22,323 nt of DNA from Actinomycetota bacterium (GTDB lineage: Bacteria; Actinomycetota; Actinomycetes; Actinomycetales; Microbacteriaceae). How positions within the stretch are numbered: the stretch's first letter is position 1; each line of letters begins with the position of its first letter. The notes below the pieces were generated by a model. That model worked only from the letters and a program-made list of their open reading frames with translations, made no database searches and was not told the origin of the DNA. Below are positions 7,616 to 15,274 of the stretch, piece by piece. Location: assembly GCA_027728145.1 (NCBI GenBank), contig JAQBZV010000001.1, positions 1 to 22,323 of the forward strand, read 5' to 3'. The position numbers were made by a program, and so were the translations under genes.

Positions 7616-8812
7616 GGGGCTCGAGGGCACCGGGGGCTTTGCCGCCGGTGCCGCAAAGAAGGCCAACACAATCACTGCCACGACGACCCAGAGCGCCGCG
7701 AGAACTCCGATGGAGTCGCCAAGACCACCAATCAGCGGAGGCCCAATGAGGAACGCTCCGTAGGCGACGGTTGCGACCGCAGACACGCGAGCGGCACTGC
7801 CCTCAGGGTTATCCGCAGCGGCTGACATTCCGACCGGGAATCCCAGAGAGCTACCAAGCCCCCACATCAGAGCGCCCAGACCACTGAGCACTGGCTGTTC
7901 CACGAGAATCACCAGTGCGAGACCCGCAATGGCCATAGCGGCTGACCACTGCAATACGGGAACTCGACCAAACTTGTCGAGGAGGTAGACCCCGCCGATT
8001 CGGCCGGCCAGCATTCCGAGGGTGAAGAACCCAAACCAGAGTGCTCCCACTGCGTTGGTCTGATCTCGTCCATCCACGATGGCGAGGGCTAACCAGTCAT
8101 TGGCGGAGCCCTCTGCGAACGCCATGCCCAAGGCGATGATGCCAATGGCGAGCGTTCGAGGCTCTTTCCAGACGCGAAGCCGTTCAGCCAGAGTGGATCT
8201 CTGCTCGACGCCCTCCTCGTTCACGGACCCGCGGTCGTTAGTGATGACCCGCGAGACAATCCACAGCACCGGCGCCATCACCAGGGCCATCACGATTGTG
8301 TGGGGGGCGATGCCCACCCCGAGGAAACTCATGAGAGCCGAGAGGCCGGCGCCTGCCACGGTTCCCAGTGACCAGAACGCGTGGAACCACGGCATGATGT
8401 TGCGGTTCACTGCCTTCTCAACGGCTGCGCCTTCGACATTCATTGCCACATCTGCTATTCCATTGCCAGCACCCGCGCAGATGATGGCGACCACGGTGAG
8501 GGCGTAACTCGAGACCCAGGACGACCCAATGCCAATTCCTGCGAGCCCCACAAGGCCCAGCAGGCCAAAGAACAGGATGGTGTTGCGCTGTCCAATCCAG
8601 GCGATGATGTGGCTGGAGAACACCAGGCCGCTGACAGCCCCCAGAGCTCCCGTGAACAGCAGAGCTGCGACTTCGGCGGTGGAGGTGTCGAGACCGTCAC
8701 GGATTGCGGGAACACGCGCCAACCAGGTGGAGAAGCTCAGTCCATTAATCATGAACACCACAAAGAGGGCATTTCGCCAGGTAGTGGGGGTTCGCGTCTT
8801 AGCGTGATTCAC
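7613..8812 (-). CDS. MFS transporter, YbjJ-like
   Basis: This 399-residue major facilitator has about twelve membrane segments. The stretch GNGIADVAMNVEGAAVEKAVNR...MPWFHAFWSLGTVAGAG strongly recalls the YbjJ branch, whose members keep the D-x-x-M-N and SxHAxWSxG signatures. YbjJ substrates are poorly defined. GTG at 8812 is the chosen start: it overlaps the MATE gene by 14 bases and gives the normal N-terminus (VNHAKTRTPTTWRNALFVVF). The frame stays open to 8887, but those residues lie inside the MATE gene and are not membrane-like. Operon position is between the MATE exporter and nucS, so it is probably co-transcribed with both. Confidence 0.85.
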   Translation of the reverse strand: MNHAKTRTPTTWRNALFVVFMINGLSFSTWLARVPAIRDGLDTSTAEVAALLFTGALGAVSGLVFSSHIIAWIGQRNTILFFGLLGLVGLAGIGIGSSWVSSYALTVVAIICAGAGNGIADVAMNVEGAAVEKAVNRNIMPWFHAFWSLGTVAGAGLSALMSFLGVGIAPHTIVMALVMAPVLWIVSRVITNDRGSVNEEGVEQRSTLAERLRVWKEPRTLAIGIIALGMAFAEGSANDWLALAIVDGRDQTNAVGALWFGFFTLGMLAGRIGGVYLLDKFGRVPVLQWSAAMAIAGLALVILVEQPVLSGLGALMWGLGSSLGFPVGMSAAADNPEGSAARVSAVATVAYGAFLIGPPLIGGLGDSIGVLAALWVVVAVIVLAFFAAPAAKPPVPSSP

Positions 8813-10136
8813 CCGGCACCATCCATCTCTCGCCTCTAGCTCGAAGCCCCAAAGTGAGAGCTCTCGCACCAATGTAGCTGACACCAAAGGCGGCCTCGAG
8901 CATCAGCAGACCCCCCAGATTCACGCCGGAAACCTCCCAGTAGGTCACGGACGCAAGCCAGAGAAAAGGGGCAAACATCGCAACGTTGAGGATTCCTGTC
9001 AGAGCCAGGTATTTGCCGTCCCCGGCACCGATCAGAACTCCGTCGAGGACAAAAACAAAGCCTGAGAGTGGGAGTGTCAGGGCCAGTAGCACGAGGACCA
9101 CAACCAGCACCTCTCGCAGGGGTTGGTCGGATGTCATCACAAAGGGAAGTAGTGGGGCGAGCAGACCCATGAGTATCGCCAGCATCCCACCGGCAAAGAA
9201 ACCCCAGGCGATCAGCGTGGAGGTGGTGTGCCGCACCGTCGAAAGATCACCAGAGCCGAGGTCATGGCCGACCAGAGCTTGAGCCGCGATGGCGAGTGCG
9301 TCGAGAGCTAAGGCGAGAAGGCTGAAGATGGAGAAGACGATGTGCCAAGCGGCGAGTTCTCTGGTTCCCAAACCGGCGGCCACCACGACCGTGGCGATGA
9401 GCGCAATTCGCAGGCTCAGCGTTCGCAGCAATAGCCAACTGCCCGAACGAGCGGCGGCTTGAATACCCAGCACCCCCGGGGCGAGGGAGACCTCATGGGT
9501 TCGTGCCTCCCGAGTAATGAGGGAAACAAAAACTGCGGCCATTCCCCACTGCGCGATAACGGTGCCCACAGCCGACCCGATGAGACCCCACCCGAGCCCG
9601 TATATGAGGACCGCGTTCAGAACAGCGTTAGAGCTGAAACCAGCGAGGGCAATCCAGAGCGGTGTACGGGTGTCTTGGAGACCACGCATCAGACCCGTTG
9701 CGGCAATGACGAGAAGCATCCCGGGCAAACCCCACCAGGAAATCGTGAGGTAGGACACGGCTCCAGCCGACACGTCACTAGTTGCTCCAAACCAGCTCAC
9801 TACCAGCGGGGTGATGGCGTAGCCGAGGATTCCCAGCACCACACCCAAGCCCAGAGCAAGCCAGAGACCATCGATCCCCGCGGAAATGGCTCCTGGACGA
9901 TTGCCGCTGCCGAGACGGCGCGCAACAATCGGGGTGGTCGCGTAGGCGAGGAAAATCAGCAACCCAATGACGGTAGTCAGAATGGTGCTGGCAAGCCCGA
10001 GGCTTGCCAGAGCCTCCGCGCCCAAGTGACCCACCATGGCGGTATCGGTGAGGAGAAACAGGGGCTCAGCGATGAGAGCACCCAGCGAGGGGACGGCGAG
10101 TGCCAGAATCCGCTTCGTGAGAGAGGCATCGGGCAC
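8799..10136 (-). CDS. MATE family efflux transporter, DinF-like
   Basis: This 445-residue multidrug and toxin extrusion protein has twelve hydrophobic helices in two homologous halves. It has MATE-typical wording: PSLGALIAEPLFLLTDTAMVG at the N-terminus, ARRLGSGN after helix 2, GLMRGLQDTRTPL, and AAQALVGHDLGSGD opening the second half. The profile fits the DinF branch better than NorM, a judgement from memory. It should export cationic or lipophilic toxins using a Na+ or H+ gradient. The start is GTG at 10136 with no Shine-Dalgarno, TAGCCT lying six bases upstream; this marks the head of the minus-strand run that continues to 4340. It is divergent from the M13 peptidase across 54 bases. Confidence 0.9.
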   Translation of the reverse strand: MPDASLTKRILALAVPSLGALIAEPLFLLTDTAMVGHLGAEALASLGLASTILTTVIGLLIFLAYATTPIVARRLGSGNRPGAISAGIDGLWLALGLGVVLGILGYAITPLVVSWFGATSDVSAGAVSYLTISWWGLPGMLLVIAATGLMRGLQDTRTPLWIALAGFSSNAVLNAVLIYGLGWGLIGSAVGTVIAQWGMAAVFVSLITREARTHEVSLAPGVLGIQAAARSGSWLLLRTLSLRIALIATVVVAAGLGTRELAAWHIVFSIFSLLALALDALAIAAQALVGHDLGSGDLSTVRHTTSTLIAWGFFAGGMLAILMGLLAPLLPFVMTSDQPLREVLVVVLVLLALTLPLSGFVFVLDGVLIGAGDGKYLALTGILNVAMFAPFLWLASVTYWEVSGVNLGGLLMLEAAFGVSYIGARALTLGLRARGERWMVPGESR

Positions 10137-10142
10137 CTGCGT

Positions 10143-10148
10143 AGGCTA
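10143..10148 (-). promoter_or_regulatory. Candidate -10 (TAGCCT) heading the MATE-MFS-nucS-HAD-MFS run
   Basis: Minus-strand TAGCCT is followed by ACGCAG and the GTG start. TTTCAG lies 16 bases upstream as a poor -35. There is no ribosome site, which fits a leaderless mRNA. Confidence 0.4.
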
Positions 10149-10177
10149 CCGCCCAGCGTGCTCCCTGAAACGATGAT

Positions 10178-10183
10178 TAGGGT
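10178..10183 (+). promoter_or_regulatory. Candidate -10 (TAGGGT) for leaderless M13 peptidase transcript
   Basis: TAGGGT is followed by seven bases and then GTG at 10191. There is no ribosome site and no recognisable -35. If correct, it rules out the upstream in-frame ATG at 10173. Confidence 0.33.
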
Positions 10184-10190
10184 GTGTGGT

Positions 10191-12149
10191 GTGGCTACAA
10201 GCGGTATAGAACTTGACGAGCGGGACTCCTCGATTCACCCGGGTGATGACCTCTACCTTCATATGAACGGGCGCTGGCTGGAGCGCTCCCCCATTCCGGA
10301 CGATAAAGCTCGATTTGGAGCATTCACCATCATTGCCGAGGAGGCCGAGAAGGCTGTCCGCACGATTCTCGAGGAGGCAGCCACTGCCCCCGAGGGTTCT
10401 GAGGCCCGAAAGGCCGGAGACCTTTTTGCAAGCTTTATGGATGAGGACCGCATTGAGAAGCTTGGGCTAGCACCCCTGCACGGGGTGTTCGCGCAGATCA
10501 CCGAGGCTTACTCTCTGGGAAGAGAAGCCCTGGTTGCCCAGTTGGGGCGGCTTGAGCGAGGCGGCAGCGAGGGCCTCTGGCAACTGTTTATCGACAACGA
10601 CCCGGGTGATCCAGAGAAGTATGTGATGTTCATCGAGCAGGGCGGCCTGGGGCTGCCCGATGAGTCCTATTACCGGGACGACTCCTTCCAGGACATCCGC
10701 GACGCATATCTCGTTCACCTGGAGAAAGTGTTCGGGCTGACCGGGCTAGAGGAGCCCGGCGAGCGGGCAGCCCGCGTGCTCGCTCTGGAGACCCAGCTCG
10801 CCTCCCACCACTGGGACAACGTGCGAGCGAGGGATGCAGAAGCGTCCTACAACCCGACCTCGGCGGCAGAGCTCCGCGAAGCAATGGCGGGTTTCCCGCT
10901 CGATTCGTGGCGTGAGTCGTCGGGAATCTCGGAGGAAGCCTTCTCTCAGGTCATTGTGCGCCAGCCCAGTTTTGTGAGTGCGGTGGCAACCCTCTGGAAT
11001 TCCGAAAGTGTGGAGGCTCTTCGGGACTGGATGCTGTGGGGGGTTGTGCGGTCCTTTTCTCCCTACCTCAGTGCAGACCTGGTCGCGGCGCACTTCGATT
11101 TTTATGGCAGAACGCTGTCGGGAACACCGAAGATTCGCCCGCGGTGGAAAAGGGCGGTGTCTTTTGTGGAAGGCGTCATGGGTGAAGCGGTCGGCAAGCT
11201 CTACGTCGAGCGCCATTTCCCTCCCGAGGCCAAGGCTCAAATGGATGAGCTGGTTGACACGCTCTTGGAGGCTTATCGCCAGAGCATTGAGTCGCTGGAC
11301 TGGATGAGCAACGAGACCAAGGAAAGAGCCCTAGAAAAGCTCGCGACGTTCAACCCCAAAATTGGCTACCCGAAGACCTGGCGAGATTATTCGACCCTCC
11401 AGGTCAGCTCAGAGGACTTGTGGGCGAACGTTGTTGCGGGGAACGAATTTGATTTCCAGCGGGAGCTTCGCAAAATCGGGTCACCGCTGGACCGGGACGA
11501 GTGGTTTATGACCCCTCAGACGGTGAACGCCTATTACAACCCCGGTTTCAACGAGATCGTCTTCCCGGCAGCCATCCTTCAGTATCCGTTCTTTGATCCC
11601 CAGCGGGACGCTGCCTCCAATTACGGAGCAATCGGCGCCGTCATTGGGCACGAAATCGGTCACGGGTTTGACGACCAAGGATCTCGATTCGATGGCCATG
11701 GGCGTCTCCAGAACTGGTGGACCGATGAGGATCGGGCCGCGTTTGAGGAACGTACTCGAGTTCTGATCGACCAGTTTGCAGAGCTGAGCCCGAAGGACCT
11801 GCCGGACCACCGGGTCAACGGTGAGCTCACTATCGGCGAGAACATCGGTGACCTTGGTGGTCTTGCGATCGCGTGGAAGGCCTACCTGCTTTCCCTCGAG
11901 GGCGCGGAGCCCCCGGTCGTGGAGGGTATGTCGGCTCAGGAGAGATTCTTCTTATCGTGGGCGCAATCCTGGAAGCTCGCCGTTCGCCCCGAGGAGGCAA
12001 AACGTCTCCTCCAGATTGACCCGCACTCGCCCTCGGAGTTTCGCTGCAACCAGATTGCTCGTAATCTGGACGAGTTCTACGAGGCCTTTGGTGTGACCGC
12101 CGAGCACGAACTGTGGTTGGACCCGAGTGACCGAGTCAGCATCTGGTAA
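10191..12149 (+). CDS. M13 family zinc metallopeptidase (PepO/neprilysin-like)
   Basis: This 652-residue M13 endopeptidase cuts oligopeptides. The zinc site HEIGH is at 487-491, and the third ligand and its partner are in ENIGD (Glu550, Asp554). The substrate-binding NAYYNPGFNEIVFPAAIL precedes the zinc helix, and the C-terminus ends with the usual FRCNQIARNLDEFYEAF...LWLDPSDRVSIW. There is no signal peptide or membrane helix, so it is cytosolic, as in most actinobacterial members, which begin near TSGI and continue with DDLYxHxNGRWL. GTG 10191 gives exactly that N-terminus (VATSGIELDERDSSIHPGDD). ATG 10173 would add six residues. The frame stays open back to 9459, but that part is antisense to the MATE gene and not peptidase-like. 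It appears monocistronic, followed by a 73-base gap. Confidence 0.93.
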   Translation: MATSGIELDERDSSIHPGDDLYLHMNGRWLERSPIPDDKARFGAFTIIAEEAEKAVRTILEEAATAPEGSEARKAGDLFASFMDEDRIEKLGLAPLHGVFAQITEAYSLGREALVAQLGRLERGGSEGLWQLFIDNDPGDPEKYVMFIEQGGLGLPDESYYRDDSFQDIRDAYLVHLEKVFGLTGLEEPGERAARVLALETQLASHHWDNVRARDAEASYNPTSAAELREAMAGFPLDSWRESSGISEEAFSQVIVRQPSFVSAVATLWNSESVEALRDWMLWGVVRSFSPYLSADLVAAHFDFYGRTLSGTPKIRPRWKRAVSFVEGVMGEAVGKLYVERHFPPEAKAQMDELVDTLLEAYRQSIESLDWMSNETKERALEKLATFNPKIGYPKTWRDYSTLQVSSEDLWANVVAGNEFDFQRELRKIGSPLDRDEWFMTPQTVNAYYNPGFNEIVFPAAILQYPFFDPQRDAASNYGAIGAVIGHEIGHGFDDQGSRFDGHGRLQNWWTDEDRAAFEERTRVLIDQFAELSPKDLPDHRVNGELTIGENIGDLGGLAIAWKAYLLSLEGAEPPVVEGMSAQERFFLSWAQSWKLAVRPEEAKRLLQIDPHSPSEFRCNQIARNLDEFYEAFGVTAEHELWLDPSDRVSIW

Positions 12150-12182
12150 TTGCCGGAAAACCCCGCTACGCTGGGGGCTGTA

Positions 12183-12209
12183 GGAATACATTCCAAATTT
12201 GGAATACAT
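12183..12209. promoter_or_regulatory. Nested GGAAT/ATTCC palindromic site before the YtxH-HolinX-DUF3618 cassette
   Basis: Three alternating half-sites occur: GGAAT (12183-12187), ATTCC (12190-12194) and GGAAT (12201-12205). The last two form a perfect 16-base palindrome, ATTCCAAATTTGGAAT (12190-12205). GGAATACAT is also directly repeated at 12183-12191 and 12201-12209, 18 bases apart. The site is AT-rich in a GC-rich genome and ends 3 bases before the GGAGG ribosome site (12213-12217). It is therefore well placed as an operator over the core promoter of the cassette. The binding protein is unknown. Confidence 0.5.
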
Positions 12210-12222
12210 ATCGGAGGCTTAT

Positions 12223-12477
12223 ATGAGGGGCAAAATTCTCTTCGTTTTTGGTCTAGCGCTGGGGTACGTGTTGGGTACCCGCGCAGGACGCGAACGCTAC
12301 GAGCAAATTAGGGCGGGAGCCGAGAAGGTGTGGATGGACCCCCGGGTTCAGGAGCAGGTCCACACTGTGGAGGAGTTCGTCAAGGACAAAGCACCCGACC
12401 TGGCGGAGAAGGCGACGTCGGCTGTCAAGAAGGTCTCGGGCACAATCCGTAACGCTGGCGGGGCTAAGGGCGCCTAG
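12223..12477 (+). CDS. Small YtxH-like membrane-anchored protein
   Basis: This is an 84-residue protein. The N-terminal hydrophobic helix, about residues 4-18 (ILFVFGLALGYVLGT), runs into RAGRERYEQI, a wording repeated in many short actinobacterial YtxH-type proteins. A long charged amphipathic helix follows (about 25-75), then a flexible Gly/Ala tail. GGAGG at 12213-12217 fixes ATG 12223. It is the first of three closely packed small membrane-protein genes. Its function is unknown; related proteins are thought to act at the envelope or in stress. The nested palindrome just upstream suggests regulated expression of the whole cassette. Confidence 0.82.
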   Translation: MRGKILFVFGLALGYVLGTRAGRERYEQIRAGAEKVWMDPRVQEQVHTVEEFVKDKAPDLAEKATSAVKKVSGTIRNAGGAKGA

Positions 12478-12482
12478 ATTTC

Positions 12483-12893
12483 GTGACCGAATCCCAGGGC
12501 GCTCGGACCAGAGCGAAAGGTAAGTCATTCCTTTCGCTTCTTACCGATGTGCCCCATCTCATCTCTCAGCTGATTCGCGCGGAGATCGAGTTGCTAAAAG
12601 CGGAGCTTGTATCGAAGCTCAAATCGGTCGGAATTGGTCTGGGGCTTTTCGTCATCAGCTTGTCGTTGATTCTTCTGGCGCTGTTGTTGTTGATCTTCGC
12701 GGGAGTATTTGCTCTGTCGTTGGTTGTCCCCCTGTGGGCGGCAACCCTGATTGTTGCGGGTGTCGTGATTCTCGCGGCGGTCGTCATTGCGGGTATGGGG
12801 GCAGCCGTGATGGCGCGCACCAAATCACCCTTGCCTGACGAGACGGTCGAAAGCATTCGAGAAGACATTCGCGTCCTCCGGGGAGACAGGTAA
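12483..12893 (+). CDS. Actinobacterial Holin-X family (phage holin superfamily) membrane protein
   Basis: This 136-residue protein has an N-terminal amphipathic region (LISQLIRAEIELLKAELVSK, about 27-46), two long hydrophobic helices (about 49-80 and 84-110) and a charged tail ending EDIRVLRGDR. This is the layout of the putative actinobacterial Holin-X family (PF07332). Despite the name, these genes are chromosomal, and no phage genes are nearby. The start is GTG at 12483, 5 bases after the YtxH stop. Its own stop abuts the DUF3618 ATG (TAAATG), so the three genes form one transcript. The role is unknown, presumably at the cytoplasmic membrane. Confidence 0.87.
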   Translation: MTESQGARTRAKGKSFLSLLTDVPHLISQLIRAEIELLKAELVSKLKSVGIGLGLFVISLSLILLALLLLIFAGVFALSLVVPLWAATLIVAGVVILAAVVIAGMGAAVMARTKSPLPDETVESIREDIRVLRGDR

Positions 12894-13121
12894 ATGGCCA
12901 GGGCGAAGCTTCGCGGCTATGTGGGCGACACCCGGGAGGACCTCGGCGCCACCCTCGATGAAATCGAGCATCGCCTCCGTCCCGATGTGATGGCGAAGAA
13001 ACTAGGGTCGTGGGTTTCTCGCTCCTACGACGAAGATTCCACTCCCTGGCTTATCGCTGCGGGTGTCGCGGTGATCGGCGGCGTCGCCACCGTGCTCTGG
13101 GCAATTTTCGCTGACGACTAG
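12894..13121 (+). CDS. DUF3618 domain protein
   Basis: This is a 75-residue protein. TREDLGATLDEIEHRLRP (residues 13-30) is the DUF3618 signature helix, and one membrane helix (about 51-71, WLIAAGVAVIGGVATVLWAIF) anchors the C-terminus. The ATG directly follows the Holin-X stop, and GGGGAGACAGG upstream can serve as ribosome site. DUF3618 next to Holin-X and a YtxH-like gene is a recurring actinobacterial trio. The stop TAG lies in a CTAG shared with the stop of the convergent acuI-like gene, a 4-base overlap leaving no space for a terminator. Confidence 0.88.
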   Translation: MARAKLRGYVGDTREDLGATLDEIEHRLRPDVMAKKLGSWVSRSYDEDSTPWLIAAGVAVIGGVATVLWAIFADD

Positions 13122-14119
13122 TCGATTACCTTCACCACGACGCGACCTCGGGTGAGCCCGGCGAGAACTCGGGGAGCATTCTCCAGAGCCTCGGCCAGGG
13201 GAATTATCTGACCGATCTCGTCCAAGGGTAAATTCGCGCTGGCGAAACCGTTCCAGAGGTCCACTCGGACATCTGGGGGCTGGAAGACGGAGTTGATTCC
13301 CACCAAGCTCACTCCGCGAAGGATAAACGGCAGGACGGTGGTGGGGAGGTCTGATCCGCCTGCTAAACCACACGCTGCCACCACACTGTTGCTGGCCGTG
13401 GCGGCCAGAATCCGGGCGAGCATGTCGCCTCCAGCCTGGTCAATGGCGCCGGCAAACTGCTCGCTCTGCAAAGGGCGGGAGGGTTGGGACAAAAACTCCT
13501 GTCGTGACATGACGTCCGTTGCGCCGAGCATCGAGAGGTAGTCGGCTTCGTCGGTGCGACCGGTGATGGCCACTGTTGTGTAACCGGCTCCCTTGAGCAG
13601 TGCCAGTGCGAGCGAGCCAACCCCTCCGGCTGCTCCCGTCACCGCAATAGGGAGGGACGAGGAGCTTGGGGTGATTCCATGGCTCTGGAGGGCGTTCACA
13701 GCCAAGCCGGCGGTGATGCCCGCCGTACCCAGGGTGGCAGCGTGTTGTAGGGAGAGACCCTCCGGAAGAGGAATCACGTGCTGGGGCTCTGCGATCACTC
13801 GGGTGGCGAGGCCCCCGTGACGGTTTTCACCGTAGCCATACCCCGTAATGACGACAGGAGTCCCTGCTTGAATCTCGGAGTCGGAGCTCTCCTCCACAAC
13901 ACCGGCTAGATCAATACCGGGAATCAGCGGAGGCTTGCGGACAACCCCGGGGGAGCCGGTGAGGGCCAGGGCATCCTTGTAGTTGAGAGCCGAGTAGTGG
14001 ACGGCAATAGTGAGGGAGCCCTCGCCCATCTGAGAGAACGCGATGTCGTCCCGGAAGTGGGTGGTGAGCTGGCCAGAGCCATCCGAGCCAATCCACCAGC
14101 CTGAGGCGTGGTTAGCCAA
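13118..14119 (-). CDS. acuI: Acryloyl-CoA reductase AcuI / YhdH-YhfP family quinone oxidoreductase
   Basis: This 333-residue medium-chain dehydrogenase/reductase without structural zinc ligands has the YhdH/AcuI landmarks YSALNYKDALALTG (42-55), PGIDLAGVVEES, GYGYGENRHGG, and the nucleotide loop TGAAGGVGSLAL (161-172). AcuI reduces acryloyl-CoA to propionyl-CoA with NADPH. It detoxifies acrylate made from dimethylsulfoniopropionate or from propionate-linked pathways. No dddL/dddP or acuK/acuN gene is visible, so acrylate detoxification is inference. The start appears to be TTG at 14119, in an 8-base overlap with the pfkA stop. No other start fits the family N-terminus, so translation is likely coupled to pfkA. 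The stop shares CTAG with DUF3618. Confidence 0.82.
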   Translation of the reverse strand: MANHASGWWIGSDGSGQLTTHFRDDIAFSQMGEGSLTIAVHYSALNYKDALALTGSPGVVRKPPLIPGIDLAGVVEESSDSEIQAGTPVVITGYGYGENRHGGLATRVIAEPQHVIPLPEGLSLQHAATLGTAGITAGLAVNALQSHGITPSSSSLPIAVTGAAGGVGSLALALLKGAGYTTVAITGRTDEADYLSMLGATDVMSRQEFLSQPSRPLQSEQFAGAIDQAGGDMLARILAATASNSVVAACGLAGGSDLPTTVLPFILRGVSLVGINSVFQPPDVRVDLWNGFASANLPLDEIGQIIPLAEALENAPRVLAGLTRGRVVVKVID

Positions 14120-15134
14120 AGAGCATCGCCGCCGCTTCGTATCGCTCGTTGGGAACAGTCTTCAGATCCCCCAGAGCTTCGACAAAATCGACATACGCGA
14201 TGTCGGTGCCCCGAAGGGCCACCATGTGTCCCCACTGGTGATCGTTGACCAGGTTGATGACGCTCATGCCAAAGCGGGTGGCGAGCACTCGGTCGAACGC
14301 GCTGGGTGTGCCACCGCGTTGGATGTGTCCCAAGGTCGTTGCTCGGGTTTCAATACCCGTAGCTTCCTCAATCAGTGGAGCCAGAATCTCTCCAACTCCT
14401 CCAAGACGCGGCCTCCCAAAAGCGTCGAGACCTCTCTCGGAGTGGGCGTCGTCCATGGTGTCGAGGGTGAAACCCTCGGCGACTACCACCAGCGGAGCAC
14501 GGCCGCGGTCGTGTGCGGAGCGAACCCAGCCGAGTAGCTCGTCGAGGCTTGTTTTGCGCTCCGGAATCAGGATGGCGTGGGCGCCGGAGGCCATACCGGA
14601 GTGCAGCGCAATCCACCCGACGTGGCGACCCATGACTTCGGCAACCATGCACCGTGAATGGGAGTCACCGGTCGTTCGAAGACGGTCCATGGCTTCGGTG
14701 GCAATACTGACAGCAGTATCGAAACCGAAGGTGAAGTCCGTGCCGTTGAGATCGTTGTCAACAGTCTTAGGAACACCAACAATCGGGATGCCGGTGTCGC
14801 TGAGCTCTTTGGCCGCGGCGAGTGAGCCTTCTCCACCAATCGCAATGATGGCGTCGATTTTGTGTTTCTTCAGGACTTCTTTCACCCGGTCAGGTCCGCC
14901 ATAGTCAAACGGGTTGGTGCGAGACGTCCCGAGGATGGTGCCACCCTGCTTCGATATGCCCTTCACTTCGTGGCGGGTGAGCGGCATGATGTCGGCTTCG
15001 CAGAGTCCTTTGTATCCACCGACAAAACCCACGAACTCATGGCCGTGGACGCGCGTTCCTTTCAGGACCGCTGCCCTGATGACCGCATTCAGACCTGGGG
15101 CGTCGCCTCCACTGGTGAGCATTCCAATCTTCAT
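14112..15134 (-). CDS. pfkA: 6-phosphofructokinase (group III, ATP-type signature)
   Basis: This is 340 residues from ATG 15134. PFK phosphorylates fructose 6-phosphate, the committed step of glycolysis. Visible motifs are TSGGDAPGLNAVIRA (7-21), GGEGSL (100-105), PKTVDNDL with the catalytic Asp126 (122-129), MGRHVGWIALHSG, and LGHIQRGGTPSAFDR. Gly103 is where pyrophosphate-dependent enzymes have Asp, and Lys123 is where classical ATP-PFKs have Gly. The Gly/Lys pair is the signature of actinobacterial group III enzymes predicted to use ATP. MKIGMLTSGGD is the canonical start. ATG 15164 would add ten residues (MSLTTRENGG) and cannot be excluded. GAGAG about nine bases upstream is a weak ribosome site. 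It overlaps acuI by 8 bases. Confidence 0.94.
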   Translation of the reverse strand: MKIGMLTSGGDAPGLNAVIRAAVLKGTRVHGHEFVGFVGGYKGLCEADIMPLTRHEVKGISKQGGTILGTSRTNPFDYGGPDRVKEVLKKHKIDAIIAIGGEGSLAAAKELSDTGIPIVGVPKTVDNDLNGTDFTFGFDTAVSIATEAMDRLRTTGDSHSRCMVAEVMGRHVGWIALHSGMASGAHAILIPERKTSLDELLGWVRSAHDRGRAPLVVVAEGFTLDTMDDAHSERGLDAFGRPRLGGVGEILAPLIEEATGIETRATTLGHIQRGGTPSAFDRVLATRFGMSVINLVNDHQWGHMVALRGTDIAYVDFVEALGDLKTVPNERYEAAAMLFG

Positions 15135-15274
15135 GCCACCATTCTCTCTGGTTGTGAGGCTCATGGGGTTACGGAATCCTTATCATTTTCTTAGGTTTCA
15201 CCAAGGCGACGCATAGGCGAGCGCTTTACGGTGGAGAAATAAGCCACCACTACGACGACTCACAAGGAGATCAC

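Noticed and set aside
9459..10190. N-terminal extension of the M13 peptidase frame
   Set aside because: It lies wholly antisense to the MATE gene, reads as low-complexity polar sequence, and M13 homologs begin near TSGI.
12158..12178. Possible terminator hairpin after the M13 gene (CCCC...GGGG)
   Set aside because: The stem is only four pairs with an eight-base loop and no T-tract follows, which is too weak to call.
12483..12893. Prophage remnant suggested by the holin-type protein
   Set aside because: No endolysin, structural, integrase or attachment sequences are nearby. Holin-X proteins are ordinary chromosomal genes in Actinobacteria.
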